A stretch of 64,000 bases of DNA from Platanthera guangdongensis (Eukaryota > Streptophyta > Magnoliopsida > Asparagales > Orchidaceae), in assembly GCA_039583875.1 (NCBI GenBank), contig CM077153.1, forward strand, positions 113,332,568 to 113,396,567, read 5' to 3'. A program made the position numbers and the translations under genes. Position 1 is the stretch's first letter, and each line of letters begins with the position of its first letter. Below the pieces are notes generated by a model. It made no database searches. It saw nothing but the letters and a program-made list of their open reading frames with translations, and was not told the origin of the DNA. This document shows positions 11,801 through 23,665 of the stretch, in pieces.

Positions 11801-13978
11801 GCAAGGCTAGGGTTTGCATGATTTCAATTCAAACCACCTCCAAATGCGATGAAATTTTAACCAGAGCTTTATAATGACCCGAAGTACCACTCACCAAAAC
11901 TTGGGTGAGTTTTGATGTAATTTGGTCCCTAAATTAAATTACCCTAGAGAAATAAAATTATTCCCAAAACTATAGAAACATTGTCCCCAAAAATTCTCAT
12001 TTTTGGGCCGACCTAGATATGATCTATGGTGAATCCCTGTCCAAATTACAAGTCATTTGGACTAGAGATGAAGGGTGGGCATCCATTTTAATTTTTGCCT
12101 AGCCCTAGGTATAGACCCCACCAAAATGAGTGCCCTGGTCAAACCAGGTAGCTAAATTGGTTTAAACCAATTTTGAATTTAATTAGACCAATAGGGCTAC
12201 AAATCATGGGTTGACCATTTTCTCATACAGGGCCTCTAACTATTTTTAGTAATTTAAAACATTAAATAGTAAACGTGTGATCGAATTGAAATAATCAAAA
12301 TAATTATATCCTATAGTTTAAATCATTGCCAGAGGGAATCTTGACGCAGATCGGGCGGCGGCCTGTTGTCTTCAACCTCCAGCCAACTGTCCCAATTCAA
12401 CCCGCATGGAGCCATTTCCAAACGCTGCCGCCGGCCATCCGGCCACCTACCTAGCCGGCCACCGCCACCACCACCTCCGTTGAGGTGGTGGCGTCGCCAG
12501 ACGGCTGCACAACCACCGGAGGGCCCTTTTCTGGCGATCCCGACAATCTCAATTTTCTCCAAAAACCAGGAAAATCGATCCTCTGATCGAGCTCAATTGA
12601 GCACGAACCTTGACCATAATTAGTCCTACGATCTACCCATGGAAAAAGGAGAAGGGGAGGACCTGCTGGGATTGCTGGAGGCGAGCTGATCTCCGGGTTG
12701 CCATGGCGGTGGTGGCGCCGATCGGGTTTCTGCAACAGCACCATCAAACGCCTTGAATCCTCCAGGTAAAGGCTGTAACCTCCACCCGTCTGTCTGGTGA
12801 TGCTTTTAATACTCTCAGTTGGGGAAGGGGAAGGGTGTAACTCCAATGGCCATGAATGGCCATAATGGGCAAATTTCGGTTTCACAAACTTGAAGAACTG
12901 AGCCACCCCACTGGCCGGCCACCTGCTGAAAACTCCTCCCCTGCCTCCAAGGAGTTAAAGCCCCATCAAAAAGGGGGGGGGGGGGGGGGGGGGGGGTTAT
13001 GGGGCCTCCATGGCTATGATGGCCATTAAGCTCCTCTTTCTCTCTCCTCCAAGTTTGGGTAACTCCCTCTTTCTCTCTCCTAGTCACTCATTTCTGAATT
13101 TAGTGGGCCCAAAATGTGTCTTACCACCTCCTAGACATATGGGCCACACTTTCCTAGGCCTAGCCCACTTGGATTGGGCTTATGTTAGCCATTTAGGCTT
13201 GTTTGACAACTTTGACCCAAGCGTTGACTTTGGTCAAATTAGCCACTAGGGCTGACCCCAATGGGTCCTTGGTGACCCAGGTGCCTCCTCTAAGGTATAG
13301 GAGTACTTGGGTAGGGTAAAATCGCACACTGTAGGTCACTAGCCTCTTAGTTAGGGCACTTTGACCCTTTTAGGACTAAGGTTGACTTGGGTCAACTTAG
13401 GCTATAGAGTTGACCCTAATGGGTCGTAGGTGACCCATTGAAATCACTTTAGGGTTAGGAGGGCATGTGTGGGGTCCACTTGGGTAGGGGATGGTCAATT
13501 GACCCAAAGTAGGCTAGTTTGACCAACTTATGGTGAGAGTTGACTTCGGTCAACTTAACCACTTTGACTGCCCTCCATGGGTCCTTAATGACCCATTGAC
13601 CCCACTTTAGGTCTAGGAAGACCCTGGTAGGGTTAGTTGGGCTTAACTAGAGCACACTGCCCTTAATTAGGGCACCTTGCCCAATTTAGGCCTAGAGTAT
13701 TTCTAGGTCAACTTGGCCACCTTGGGTCTTCTCCAATGGACCCTTAGGACTCTAATGGACCTTACAGTGGATTGGTGAGACAATGGTGGGGTCTTGAAGT
13801 CTTGGTGAAGCCCCACGATCATCTTAAACTAGGGTTCAAAAATCTATTATTTGTAGACCTTAGTGGTCTCACCTTCATTCCTAGGTTCACTTGGCCTTCT
13901 TTGGTTTCCTAGGGTTTTGTCATGACCTAGTCATGACAAAACCACTCCTAGGGGTCTAGTTGTTTGAGGGATGTTACA
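8804..13978 (-). repeat. Y 3' LTR (5.2 kb)
   Basis: Read on the minus strand it starts TGTAACATCCC at 13978 and ends TCTTACA at 8804. It is homologous, in opposite orientation, to 22435-36433 minus W. At 5175 bp it is unusually long. It includes a 45-bp minisatellite (10087-10200, three units), a C13 run 8 bp from its end, a G24 run at 12973-12996, degenerate GGGTCA-rich repeats (13200-13800) and a perfect hairpin CCACCACCTC-CGTT-GAGGTGGTGG near 12471. ORFs inside it are not conserved genes. Confidence 0.85.
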
Positions 13979-14335
13979 AATCACAATATATAAACAAAAA
14001 AATTTCGTCCTCGAAATTCTAGTTAGGCCTGCGGGGTTTCAAATATGAAAGGAAAATTATAACAACCCGAGAGGTTGTGAGTAATACCTGACTGAAAAAG
14101 CCCTGGGTACCTCTGTTGCATCAAGTCATGAGGCTCCCATGTGTGCTCCTCTCGCCCATGATTCCTCCACAGGACCATGACCAATGGAACCTTCTTGCGG
14201 CGCAAGACTCGTATTCCCTTGTCGTCGATCCGGACCGGTTCCAGGTGAACTGACCGATCAGATGCTACCGGCCCATCCGTGGACGTAATCTGCTGCTCCG
14301 GGCATAGTAGAGCCCTCCTAAGAGAGGATACATGG
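13979..14335 (-). pseudogene. Y pol 3' end: integrase chromodomain and polypurine tract
   Basis: Minus-strand reading gives LRRALLCPEQQ, then a chromodomain (PVRIDDKGIRVLRRKKVPLV, VLWRNHGREEHTWEP, YPGLF). This is the C-terminus of a chromovirus integrase, which in this family reads histone marks to guide insertion. The rest of the protein ends at 38726 (NLHDVFHM), where Z is inserted. Downstream, minus-strand GAATTTCGAGGACGAAATTT followed by a T-rich run precedes the LTR, as is typical for Tekay/Del-type elements. Confidence 0.85.
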
Positions 14336-15104
14336 TGTTGATGCACGAAAACGCAAAGGGGATCGAGCAGCACCAGCTAACGGTTCGAGCACAAGGGAAA
14401 AGGAAGGAAAGGAGACACTGCGAGTAGCAATCTACTAAGCGGAAGAGAGCAGGAAAAAGCAGTAGGGCCGTGAGCCACGATAACAACAGACTTCGCCCGT
14501 CGCGGCCTGAATGCCTCTCTTTCGACGGGCTTTTCCTTGATTGAAGAAAGGTTTGGTTACAGGTGAAGGAAAAAGGAAGACAAGAGCAGAGCACGTTGGA
14601 GTACGCAAGGCAGAAGATTCGAGTCCGCAGCCTTTAACAAGTAGGCTCCTGAGCACGAGTCAACGTCCCTTGGGTGCACCACCTCCCCCAATTTATAGGA
14701 TGGGGGGCCTGCCCAAACGGGCAGGGCTAAAATAACCGGCTGCCCGGGGTACAGGAGAACCGGGCAGCGGTGACGGGAAGCAAAAAGAAAGAACACGACA
14801 GTCCGCGCAGAAGGGGCGGACTGGGCTCGCGGGCTGGAGCTTCCATCTGCTGCTGCTAGGCGCGATCCTGCTGGAGGACGGTGACCTGGGCGGACGAGAC
14901 ACTGCGTCCGCCGTTATAGAGAATCCAAAGATCCATAGGCATGGCGGACTGGCGAACAGTGCGTTGAGTCCGCCGCTGGGGGATCATCCTTGGTGGCCAA
15001 TTGCTGCTACTTTGCCGGATTGGGCGGACTCCCTAATTGAGTCCGCGAGTGTTGAAAGGGGGGTCTTGGCATCTTTTAGGATGTTGCGGACTGAGGGGTT
15101 AACA
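14336..15104 (-). repeat. Z 3' LTR
   Basis: 769 bp, TGTTGATGCACG to GGGTTAACA on the plus strand, homologous over its whole length to 38727-39497. The minus-strand TATA box lies near 14697 beside the palindrome CCTGCCC-GTTT-GGGCAGG. The polypurine tract is immediately right (15103-15118, minus GTGCGGGGATTAT). Confidence 0.85.
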
Positions 15105-15175
15105 TAATCCCCGCACATTTTTAAGTTTCCAGAAAACTTCGAAAATGTTTCCTTAACCGCGGAGTCCGCAAGCCT

Positions 15176-15183
15176 CATAAATA
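15176..15183 (+). promoter_or_regulatory. TATA-like box of Z antisense gene 1
   Basis: CATAAATA, about 100 bp before the conserved Met at 15286 and at the same place as the TATA boxes of T1 and W gene 1. One base differs from the perfect box. Confidence 0.4.
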
Positions 15184-15285
15184 CCGCCAGCGCTATACAT
15201 ATCGCTGGAGGGCCTGGAACTGTTGGAAATTCCGATCGACACGGGGCGCTATTCTCCACTTGCGGTCTCCACTTTGCAGTCCGGC

Positions 15286-17245
15286 ATGGCAAGGCTTGGA
15301 GCTTTCTTCTCTAGTCTTACTGCAAAAGGCGAGATGGCACCAACGCCCATGAAGACTAAGAAGATAATAAAGAGGTCGATGAGAAAGGATCCTGTCCGCT
15401 CTACTGGAGAAGGTTCCCACAGCCAGAAGCCTGCTGAGAAAGCAGTCCGCCGCACTGATGTATCTGTGCGCGAGGATGCCGCAGTTCTTGATGTTGAACC
15501 ACTGAGAAGTGAAAAGATATTGACTTTGTCGGATACTGCGCCTTCCCAGAAAACCGCGGATTCGGCAGACACTGTTGGCGAACACAATGAAGCCGAAACA
15601 TCATCCCCCAATGCCCAAGTACTCATTGTTAACCTGGATGAAGAAGATAGGCGGACTTCGGGAGAAGAGGTTGGCAAGGATGCACCCTCAAAGGCACTGA
15701 TTGTTGTGAACCCTGAGACTGTCCGCGAGATCCAGCTCGACTTAGGAGTGGCTGCAGCGGACTCTGCCGAGAAGAGAGCTAAAAGAAAGAAGAGGAAGAG
15801 GGACGGGTCACCGTTGCCGAGCGGGTTGAGAAGAAACTGCGCGCGATGAAAGAGAAGAACATCTCCAAGTAGACTGGAGATGCGGACTTACAGCACAGAC
15901 CGCGCGACAAAGAAGTTCCCGACAACGATTTGATTACACTGGAGGCCCAAAACCAGGGAGACAATTCCCTCTCCACGTTAGTTTAACCACGGATGAGATA
16001 TTAGACTCCATAAACGTCAATGAAGTTGATCTAATCAACGAATCCTTGCTGATTGTACTGCAGCAATCTGAGGTGGAAGTCATTGGGGACAAGGGTAGCG
16101 AACTCCCTTCTTTGTTCGATGCGGAGGAAGAGAGAGGGAGAGACTGAAGCAGAAGATAGAGGAGCAGAAGAAACAAATCGCTACTCAGGTAGCTGTGGTG
16201 GAGGCGGCCTCGAAGCAGGTCGCGGCGGATAAGAACGCTGAGGACCTGCGGGCTGCTGCAGTGCTATTGCGGTCAGGTAAACTTCAACCGGCGCCTAAGT
16301 ATTTTAAGCGTCAATGGCTTTTCAGGTCGTCGCCGCGGAAGTCGAGACCAATCAAGATCATCACCGAAACTGAGGACATCGTGGTTTCAAAAACTTCTGC
16401 TGCTGAGAAAAGAGCTAAAGTGCAATCCGAATGGAAGAAGCGGTTAAGCGTCTTTGACCCGGAGCGGGCAAGGCGGCCTATCATCTTCGATAGTCGGCAA
16501 ATCGCTACGGGTATATCCAAATGTGATTTTTTATCCTTTCTTTGAGTCCGCCGCGGACTGTTTTTGAATGATGAAGTTGACCTTCTTTCTTGCTGGTAGA
16601 AAATCGTCGTCGGGCTCCGTTGAGAGTGGCGACATCGTGGTTACCCCGAATACTGGTGTTAACGCGGTCTCGCATGAGGAATCTGCGGGGGATGAGCTGC
16701 CCAACCTGAACAACATCAAAGAGTTAGAAAAGAAATTTCAAGCTGAAATTCAGAATATCAAAGCAGAGTTAAGGAAGGCTGAAGAGCGCGAGAAGGCGTC
16801 CGCGGAGCGGGAGAAAGCCCTAAAAGACCAGATCGCCAGCATCTACAGGGCGCTGGAGAGGTCCGATAGGGAGAAAAAGAGGCTCGCGGATGATGTCCGC
16901 TTCTACAAGAGGAAACACTTGGCATCAACGAGGGAGGAGAAAGGGAAGCGGGCTGCTGAGGTCGCCGAGCAGAGGTCGCGATTGCAAGATCGCGATGCTC
17001 CGGAGGTCGCAGCACCGGCGGGTGGTCAACAGGTTGCGGACGAGGAGCCGAGGCCGGCAGTGGAGCCAATGGTGCCCCTTAGCCGGGTAGACCGGGAGGC
17101 TGCCCACATGCACCAGACTATCAACGTCCTTCATCATCACCTCTGCCGTATGTATATCGAGATCCTTCAAATAAGCGACCAAACTGCACATCTGTGTAGA
17201 GATAGGATGGAAAGGCCAGTGCGGACCGAAACTAAGGACCGCTGA
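15286..17245 (+). pseudogene. Z antisense gene 1, coiled-coil protein, frameshifted
   Basis: I start at ATG 15286 (MARLGAFFSSLTAKGEM), the start shared with T1; the open frame before it has no ATG. Blocks are a Lys/Arg-rich region (KRAKRKKRKRD), a frameshift at about 15830, LLRSGKLQPAPKYF at about 16265, ERARRPIIF, a likely intron from about GTGATTTTTTATCC (16523) to GGTAG (16600) that contains stops, then a long coiled-coil (EKKFQAEIQ to LERSDREKKR) and the end block VPLSRVDREAAHMHQTINVLHHH. There is an additional stop near 15870 (ISK-stop-TGDADLQH). It is a decayed copy of the gene that is still open in V and W. Confidence 0.7.
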
Positions 17246-17783
17246 GTCCGTGATGCCATGAACTATGAATATGTTTGATTGTATAATTATGTGTTTTTAA
17301 ACAATGCTGTTGTAGATTGAACTGCGTTGCGATCTGCGCGGACTGAATAATATATCCGGAAATTATGTTGCTTGTTATTGCTGTGATCTGTGGCGAACTG
17401 TGCGGACTAATATTGTGTCCGCTTCACCTAATTTAACATTTGCAGGTGGGAAATGCTGCGAACTAAGCGGACTGAAACTGTGTCTGTTTCTCATGTTTGA
17501 CTTGTCTGCAGGAAGGAAGCACCGCGAGCTTGGCGGACTGAAACTGTGCCCGCCTTAACTTTTTTGCTTTGAACTTTTCTTGTCATGTGAATGTATGTTT
17601 GTGTCCGCGTTATCTTTAACTTTTGCTGCGTGAATGATTGGATTTTTTCGGACTATGCGGATTGCAAATGCGAGCTGCGCGGCCTGACCAAAAAGCTGTC
17701 AGACCCAATAACTATAAATATGGCCCTGCCGCTTCTTTCATGCAGGAAAACATTTGAAGTAAAAGAACCATGTGGCCTGCAAA
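17246..17783 (+). other. Z intergenic region between antisense genes, with TATA box
   Basis: No ORF of note. It contains repeated GCGGACTGAA...TGTGTCCGC units (about 17335, 17400, 17465, 17530) that look like a diverged tandem repeat of about 65 bp. A TATAAATA box at 17713-17720 lies about 64 bp before the gene 2 ATG. Confidence 0.55.
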
Positions 17784-19628
17784 ATGGTATCCGCCAGGAC
17801 CGATGCTGCTGTTGCCTTCCACGCTGCCGACCACCAAAAGCGCACCTTAACTGAGGCTGATCTGGAGGCCATTGTTGAGAAGAAGATGGCGAATTCAAAT
17901 ATTCTTGTCCGCCTTCCAGCCCACGAAGAAATGCTGAACTTTTCAACCGCGACTCAGATCGCTATTCCTGTAGACCATTTTGACAGCGGATTCAGGTTTC
18001 CGCTTTTATGGGAGCTCATCGAAGTCTTCGAGCACTATGGAATAGTGCCGGGCCAGCTCGCGCCCAACACACTCGCTGCGATTTGCAGCTTCATTTCCTA
18101 TTTGCGGGCTGAAAGAATTGCTTTCTCCATGAACGTCTTCCGCAAGATGTTCTCCGTCCGCTCGATAACTGCTTTTGGAGGCCGCCCCTACAAGGGGGTG
18201 ATATATTTTTACTGCAGGGGGATGAATGTTGAGAGCCTTCCCAAAAAGATCCACACCTGGACCTCCAGGTTCTTGATATTTGAAGGCGACCTAGGGTTGC
18301 GCACACCTATTCGCAAGTGCGCGCGGACTCCGCCTTCAAGAGTGAGCCGCTTGATGACGTGGAATCTGCCATCGTCGAGTTCTTGGCCAATGTCGGCTTG
18401 ACATAGAGCATTACATTTCGCTACTAGCGGGCATGGCGGGCGTTCCTCCCGAAGAAAGTAAGCGCTTTGCGAACTCAAACTTTGTATCCGCAACGACCTT
18501 TAGTGTTTAACTTATCTGCTTTTGCAGCGATCTTGGCGGTACCAGCCAACCTGCCGCAAACTCCAAGCGGCTTTATTCCTACACAAAGAGAGAAGAAAGA
18601 AGAAGTCGCGAGGAAGAGAAAGGAAGAAGGGGATCCCGCGGCGGGCTACTCCTCTTCCGAAAGCTTCACAATGAACGGCTTCGGAAACAGCCAGAAGGAT
18701 CTTAGGGGGGGAACCCTATGATCCACTGGCATAACAAGGATAAACATGTTTGCTTGTCCACCACTCTCCCCTCGTGGAAGAGTCCGTGAATAACCCGCCA
18801 CGCCTATGTTGCGATCTCTGCGCTCTACGGAAAACGCAACTTGAGCGACCTTAAGAAGGTGGCCGCCGCCGACCTCCCTCTGCTAGCCTCTCAGGCCGCT
18901 GCGAACAGTGTGGTGACGAACCACTTTGTCGCTTCCTTGGCAAGAGACCTGCTCAGGTAGAATGAGCAACTTCAAGAAGATAACAAAGTGCTAAAGGAGA
19001 GAAATGCGCGACTAGGGAAGAAAGTCGCGCAGCAAAAGGAAGAGCTCGGGGTGAGTTGAATTCGCAGTGGCTTTAATTTGCAGTCCGTCGCGATCTATCT
19101 GATGTTTGCTCTTGCTTTGCGCAGGTCACCTACGACTTGGAGAACAATAATTCCCAGGCCGACATGCTCCCCTTTGTGAAGGAAACCGTCGAGGTCGCCA
19201 TCGAGCGATTCGTCCGCGGAGGCTTTGCAAAGGAAGGAGTGAATGGCATCCCCTTTTTGGAGCTCTTTCCAGAGTTGGCACCGCAGGTCGCAGCGATGGA
19301 GCGGGCTAAAAAGGGCAAAGATATCGTTGAGGAAGAGGAAGGTGAAGAAGAAGGAGAAGGAGAAGAAGGCAGAGAGCAAGGCGAAGGACAAGGAGTCATG
19401 GAGACAGCGGACGACACTGGTTCAAGCCAGCGAGGCGGAGAACAGTCCGCCGAGTTCAGCACTTCTGCATCCTCCTCTGCTTCCAGGAGCTCGGATAGCG
19501 AGTCCGCCTCAAGCACTGGATCAGATAGTAGTGGAAGCGGCTCGGAGGGCTATTCTCCGGAAGTCGACATCGATGGCGTAAGTCCTGCACCTCCAGCTGA
19601 AAATAAACAAAAGACTGCAGACGATTAA
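17784..19628 (+). pseudogene. Z antisense gene 2, PF04195-like protein, broken
   Basis: Start ATG 17784 (MVSARTDAAVAFHAADHQKR). Exon 1 ends at 18457 before GTAAGC; exon 2 is 18528-19050; exon 3 is 19125-19628. Exon 1 carries the PF04195-like domain (IPVDHFDSGFRFPLLWELIE, YGIVPGQLAPN, GVIYFYCRGM) but loses one base near 18297. Exon 2 has an expanded G7 run near 18707 where V has G5, and a TAG at 18958 where V has CAG. Exon 3 is intact: VTYDLENN, then an acidic (EEEEGEEEGEGEE) and Ser-rich tail ending YSPEVDIDGVSPAPP. The family name is from memory; biochemical function is unknown. Confidence 0.75.
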
Positions 19629-21228
19629 TGTATTTTTGCTTTTTTGATTTTGTAAATGTAGCGGACTCAAGATTGCAGTCCGCCGAATAGATAGAAAGAT
19701 GTAAAGAATTTTTTGATGAAATAGAAAGGATATATTCTGTCATGTGTGCTTTCTGCGATGTTCTTTATTTTCTGTTTAATGCAATTAAGTTCGATCTGAT
19801 TTAGCAGTCCGCGTGATAACCAGATTGATCATAGAGCTTTTTGACTTGCCGACCAGGCAGACTGCGTTGAGCTCCATTTGCAGTCCGCGAGATAAGAAGA
19901 TCATCCATAATTTCTTGGACTTGCTGATTAGGAAATTCCATTAATCCATCCGGTCATTGTCCGTCGTAAGAATGAACACTTGCCGAAACTATAAGGCGGA
20001 CTCTGTTGAGTTCCAATAGCAGTCAGCAATTCTCTTTATTAATCTTTCAAACTTTATAGAAATGATAATATATGGGAAGCTATTCGGCGGACTAAGCTGA
20101 TATAATTTCATAGTTCGCACATATGCTAATAGAAATGATCTATAGCTTGCGACCAGGCGGGCAGGTGCGCATGACATTGCTTTCCTCACCAGGTCACAAG
20201 CTATAAAACCAACCCAAGGAAACCGGCGGACTGAGCGGATATAGAAAACCAGTCTGCCTAGAACAAGAAATGATCTACATCTTGCGACCAGGCGGGCAGG
20301 TGCGCGTGGCATTGTTTTCCTCACTAGGTCACAAGCTATAAAATCAACCCAAGGAGAATCAGGCGGACTGCGCGGATAGAGAAAACCAGTCCGCTCTCTA
20401 AACAGAAGAAATGATCTATAGCTTGCGACCAGGTGGGCAGGTGCGCATGACATTGCTTTCTTCACCAGGCCACAAGCTATACAATCAACCCAAAGAAACC
20501 TGGCGGACTGCGCAGATAAAGAAAAGCAGTCCGCAATAGGAAGATTCCCTGCGAAGAGCAAGATGCAGACTTGCCGGAACGGTCCCCTGCCCTCTATCCT
20601 GGAGTACAGTCTAAGCTGTGGTTCTCCTGCAGGCACTGCTTGAGGGTACCATGGAGTGTTCGAGGGTTGCAAGCTAAGATGATCGGTGGGCAGGTGCGAT
20701 AGGCATTGCTTTCCTCACCATATCATCAAAGTTGTAACGATATCCCAAATGCGGCATGGTAGAGCTTTACACCGACCCTGCCCTCCATAATGCAGAGGTG
20801 GGTCAGGTACTAGCCGGGATCCGAAGCCCAGAATCCTACCGCACTAGAGCCTGCAAGCTCCCACTACACGGTGCGAAATCTCCTCGCAACACATGGTCTT
20901 TGTGGTGTTACGCTAATGACAACAGCTCTGGGGGAGGTCTAGCTGAACTCAGCAATGTCTCCTGGTATCAGGGAACCGTTATAGATCTTTTGGAGAGAAA
21001 GAGAGAACACTAGGAAAGAGTGTCAGTATGAATCCTTTGATTAATAAAATGCATTTGCAAAGCAAGCATAAGAAAGAAAAGAAAGTTCAAGGTTAGAACC
21101 GTTTTGCAATCTTTCTTAGCATGCCATCTGTTATGCTTGAATACAGAAAACACTTGAAGAAGTGTTAGCAAGCAGTTTCTATTCATAATGACTCTTGAAG
21201 AGGATACACAAAGTATAAAAGAGGAGGT
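19629..21228. other. Z region between integrase and antisense genes, with hairpin repeats
   Basis: Noncoding. Four copies of a structured motif lie at 20141-20205, 20281-20340, 20415-20480 and 20666-20738. Each has a conserved core close to GGGCAGGTGCGC...GGCATTGCTTTCCTCAC. The first three have stems TATAGCTTGCGACC/GGTCACAAGCTATA; the fourth has a different stem around GATGATCGGTG. A further block at 20756-21010 is homologous to V 58800-59070. The ORFs at 19989-20672 and 20756-21013 are not supported as genes. Confidence 0.7.
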
Positions 21229-21832
21229 TCAGGAATAGAACCGCTTGAGATCATTCCCGCTCCATGTATGCAGCATATCCTCTCCTTCGTATGTCAGCAA
21301 GCGGTAAGCGCCGCTCCTTAATTCTTCTTTGATAATGAAAGGGCCGGCCCAATTCGGATTGAGCTTCCCGACTGAACCAGCTCTTGCAGCAACGTCAACT
21401 TTCTTTAGAACTAGATCTCCCACTTGAAAGTGTTTGATTCTTACGTTCTGATCAAAGTAACGGGCCATCCTTCTTTTGACCTCCTCCTGCCTTATGACTG
21501 CTTGGTCTCTGATTGCCTCAACGTGTTCGAGGCTGAACCTCATCTCTTCATTATTCAACTCAAGCCAGTCCTCAACGCCTTGTCTTTCAAGCAAAACTCT
21601 AGGTGACGGGACTTCAAACTCAACTGGAATGAGTGCCTCTGAGCCATGAGAAAGTTTGAATGGAGTCTCCCCAGTTGCGGATGAAGGCGTTGTCCTAAGG
21701 GACCAGAGGACTGATGGAAGCTGATCAGCCCAACTGCCCTTGAGATTCTACACTTTCTTCTTGAGCAAATTGAGGATCTGCTTGTTGGCTGCTGCTACTA
21801 CTTTGCCATTGCTTCTGGGATGATGAACTGAT
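21229..21832 (-). pseudogene. Z integrase C-terminal part
   Basis: Minus strand, starting abruptly at SVHHPRSNGK. It corresponds to V from about 58005 to the end. The catalytic Glu expected in GQVEAAN is lost here (GKVVAAAN), and a TAG at 21748-21750 replaces the CAG of V. It then runs EEVKRRMARYFDQNVRIKHF to the conserved end DLKRFYS. The N-terminal part of the same protein is at 41340-41869, so the gene is cut at the inversion breakpoint with only about 6 bases missing. Confidence 0.85.
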
Positions 21833-22409
21833 CCATGCAGGAAATCAGGAAAATACAGGGGAACCATGCCTTTTACACGCGCACGGGCGCTTCCGACCGT
21901 GCATGAACAAAGTGCATGATTAACCACAGATTGGTACAAACCAGAAAGCTACAGGAAAACCGCATGTTTCCTTCGCTCACGGTTCTGAAGATCGTCGAAC
22001 TCAACTCGACGAAATTCGTCAAGCTCAACTCGACGTTTCCCCAGCTCAACCAAAACAAACGATCAAGAAGAATCGTGTGCTAAGAAAATGCACGATTGTG
22101 TGTTTTCCTCAAACCTGAATTCCATAGTTGGGGAAAACTCACCACCTGCATACAAACAAATAAATCAAAAGAGGACCCTCCAGTAATGCAGAAATGCAAC
22201 AAAAGCAACTGGAAAGAGCCCCTGGGGAGCACCATTCGCTTACCCCCAACAACAGAATGCGCAATTGCACACCTTTGGGCCAAAAAAGTGAAAAAATGGA
22301 CATATACCAGCTGATGCAAATATAATCGAATAACGGTTGAAATGCGGTGCACGAGTGAGAAAACCAGCCCAGATGAGTCCGAAAAACCATATAAATATCG
22401 GACTCATCA
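21833..22409 (-). repeat. X middle LTR, 5' part (inverted)
   Basis: Reverse complement of an X LTR from TGATGAGTCC (at 22409) to TTCCTGC (near 21838). The next LTR bases are found at 41870 onward. Just outside, 22410-22434, is the inverted X polypurine tract (minus CAAGTCTGGGGGTG). Confidence 0.85.
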
Positions 22410-22835
22410 CACCCCCAGACTTGCCTGTTTGCGCTGTAACATCCCTCAAACAACTAGACCCCTAGGAGTGGTTTTGTCACGACTAGGTCATGACAAAACC
22501 CTAGGAAGCACAAGAAGGGCAAGTGAACCTAGGAATGAAGGTGAGACCACTAAGGTCTACAAATAGTAGATTTCTGAACCCTAGTTTAACATGATCGTGG
22601 GGGCTTCACCAAGACTTCAATACCCAACCATTGTCTCACCAATCCACTGTAAGGTCCATTAGAGCACTAAGGGTCCATTGGAGTCGACCTAGGGTTGCCA
22701 AGTTTACCTAGAACCACTCTAGGCCTAAATTGGGCAAGGTGCCCTAATTAAGAGCAGTGTGCCCTAGTTAAGCCCAACTAACCCTACCAGGGTCTTCCTA
22801 GACCTAAAGTGGGGTCAATGGGTCAATGGGTCACC

Positions 22836-23476
22836 CAGGGAGTCGGGCACCACCAGCTAACGGTTCGAACACCGGGGAATAGGGGAGGAAAGGAGGAGAC
22901 TGTCGACCAATCGGTTACTAGCGGTCGCGGCTAAAGGACCGGAGAAGGGGGCCGCTGGCAGCGGCAACAGCAGAGTTCGCCCGCCGCGGCTTAAATGCCA
23001 CTCTTGCGGCGGGCTTCCCTTTACTTCAAATAAGAAACAGTTACAACGAGTAAAAGAAGAAGCCGGCCGGACTACAAGCCGCAATACACTAGACTTGAGA
23101 CCGCAGCTCTTAACAGGCGAGCTCCTGGATCCCAGTCAGCGTGTCTTGGGGAGTGCACCCTCCCCCTATTTATAGGCTCGGGGGCCTGCCCAAACGGGCA
23201 GGGCTAAAGTTACCGGCTGCCCGGGGTACAGGAGAACCGGGCAGAGGTGAGGGGAAGCAAAAGAGAAAGAAACAAGAAAGGAGGGAAGCCGCGCGGCCTG
23301 GCGGATTCCTCCTGGCGAGTTGATGGCTGGGTCCTTGGGCCTTGTCGCTGAGCAGGGTCGGCGTTGGCAGCGGCCTGACATGGAGACCGCCCGACTTGGG
23401 AGGCTTGGCGGCTTGAGTAGGCAGGCCGCCCGGTCTGGAAAGCTGCGCGGGCAGGTCGCGGATTCCGGGCTTATCA
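22836..23476 (-). repeat. W 3' LTR, lacking its last 20 bp
   Basis: 641 bp, near identical to 31002-31642. Compared with the other LTR it lacks the outer 20 bp (TGTTGATGCACG...), with Y LTR joined directly at CAGGG. Small terminal deletion; also no clear target duplication. Confidence 0.8.
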
Positions 23477-23558
23477 TAATCCCCGCACATTTTTAAGTTT
23501 CCAAAAAACTTCGAAAATGTAGAACTAAGCCGGAGACCGCGACTGCCTCATCGTTGTC

Positions 23559-23566
23559 TATAAAAT
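23559..23566 (+). promoter_or_regulatory. TATA box of W antisense gene 1
   Basis: TATAAAAT, 100 bp before the ATG at 23666, in the same position as in T1 and Z. Confidence 0.55.
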
Positions 23567-23665
23567 CCCCTGACCCTTGACATTCCTCAGGATTCCTGCC
23601 AAGCCACGGGTCGCTACTCGCCACTTGCGGTCAGAATTTTGCAAGCCGACGCGATTTCTCTAGCG

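Larger units (their letters stand above)
14336..21832 (-). mobile_element. Z (Tat element), 3' half
   Basis: Holds, in minus orientation, the end of the integrase (21832-21229), a structured noncoding region, the antisense cassette (reading plus) and the 3' LTR (14336-15104). The 5' half is at 38727-41869 on the plus strand. Bases flanking the two outer ends (CCATA before 38727; CCATG after the 3' LTR on the minus strand) look like one target duplication with one change. Confidence 0.8.

Noticed and set aside
12451..12906. Pro/Gly-rich ORFs that resemble plant genes
   Set aside because: They lie inside the Y LTR; homologous sequence in the other LTR does not preserve the frames.
19989..20672. 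227-codon minus-strand ORF
   Set aside because: Covers the hairpin repeats, whose unit length makes it repetitive; not conserved in V.
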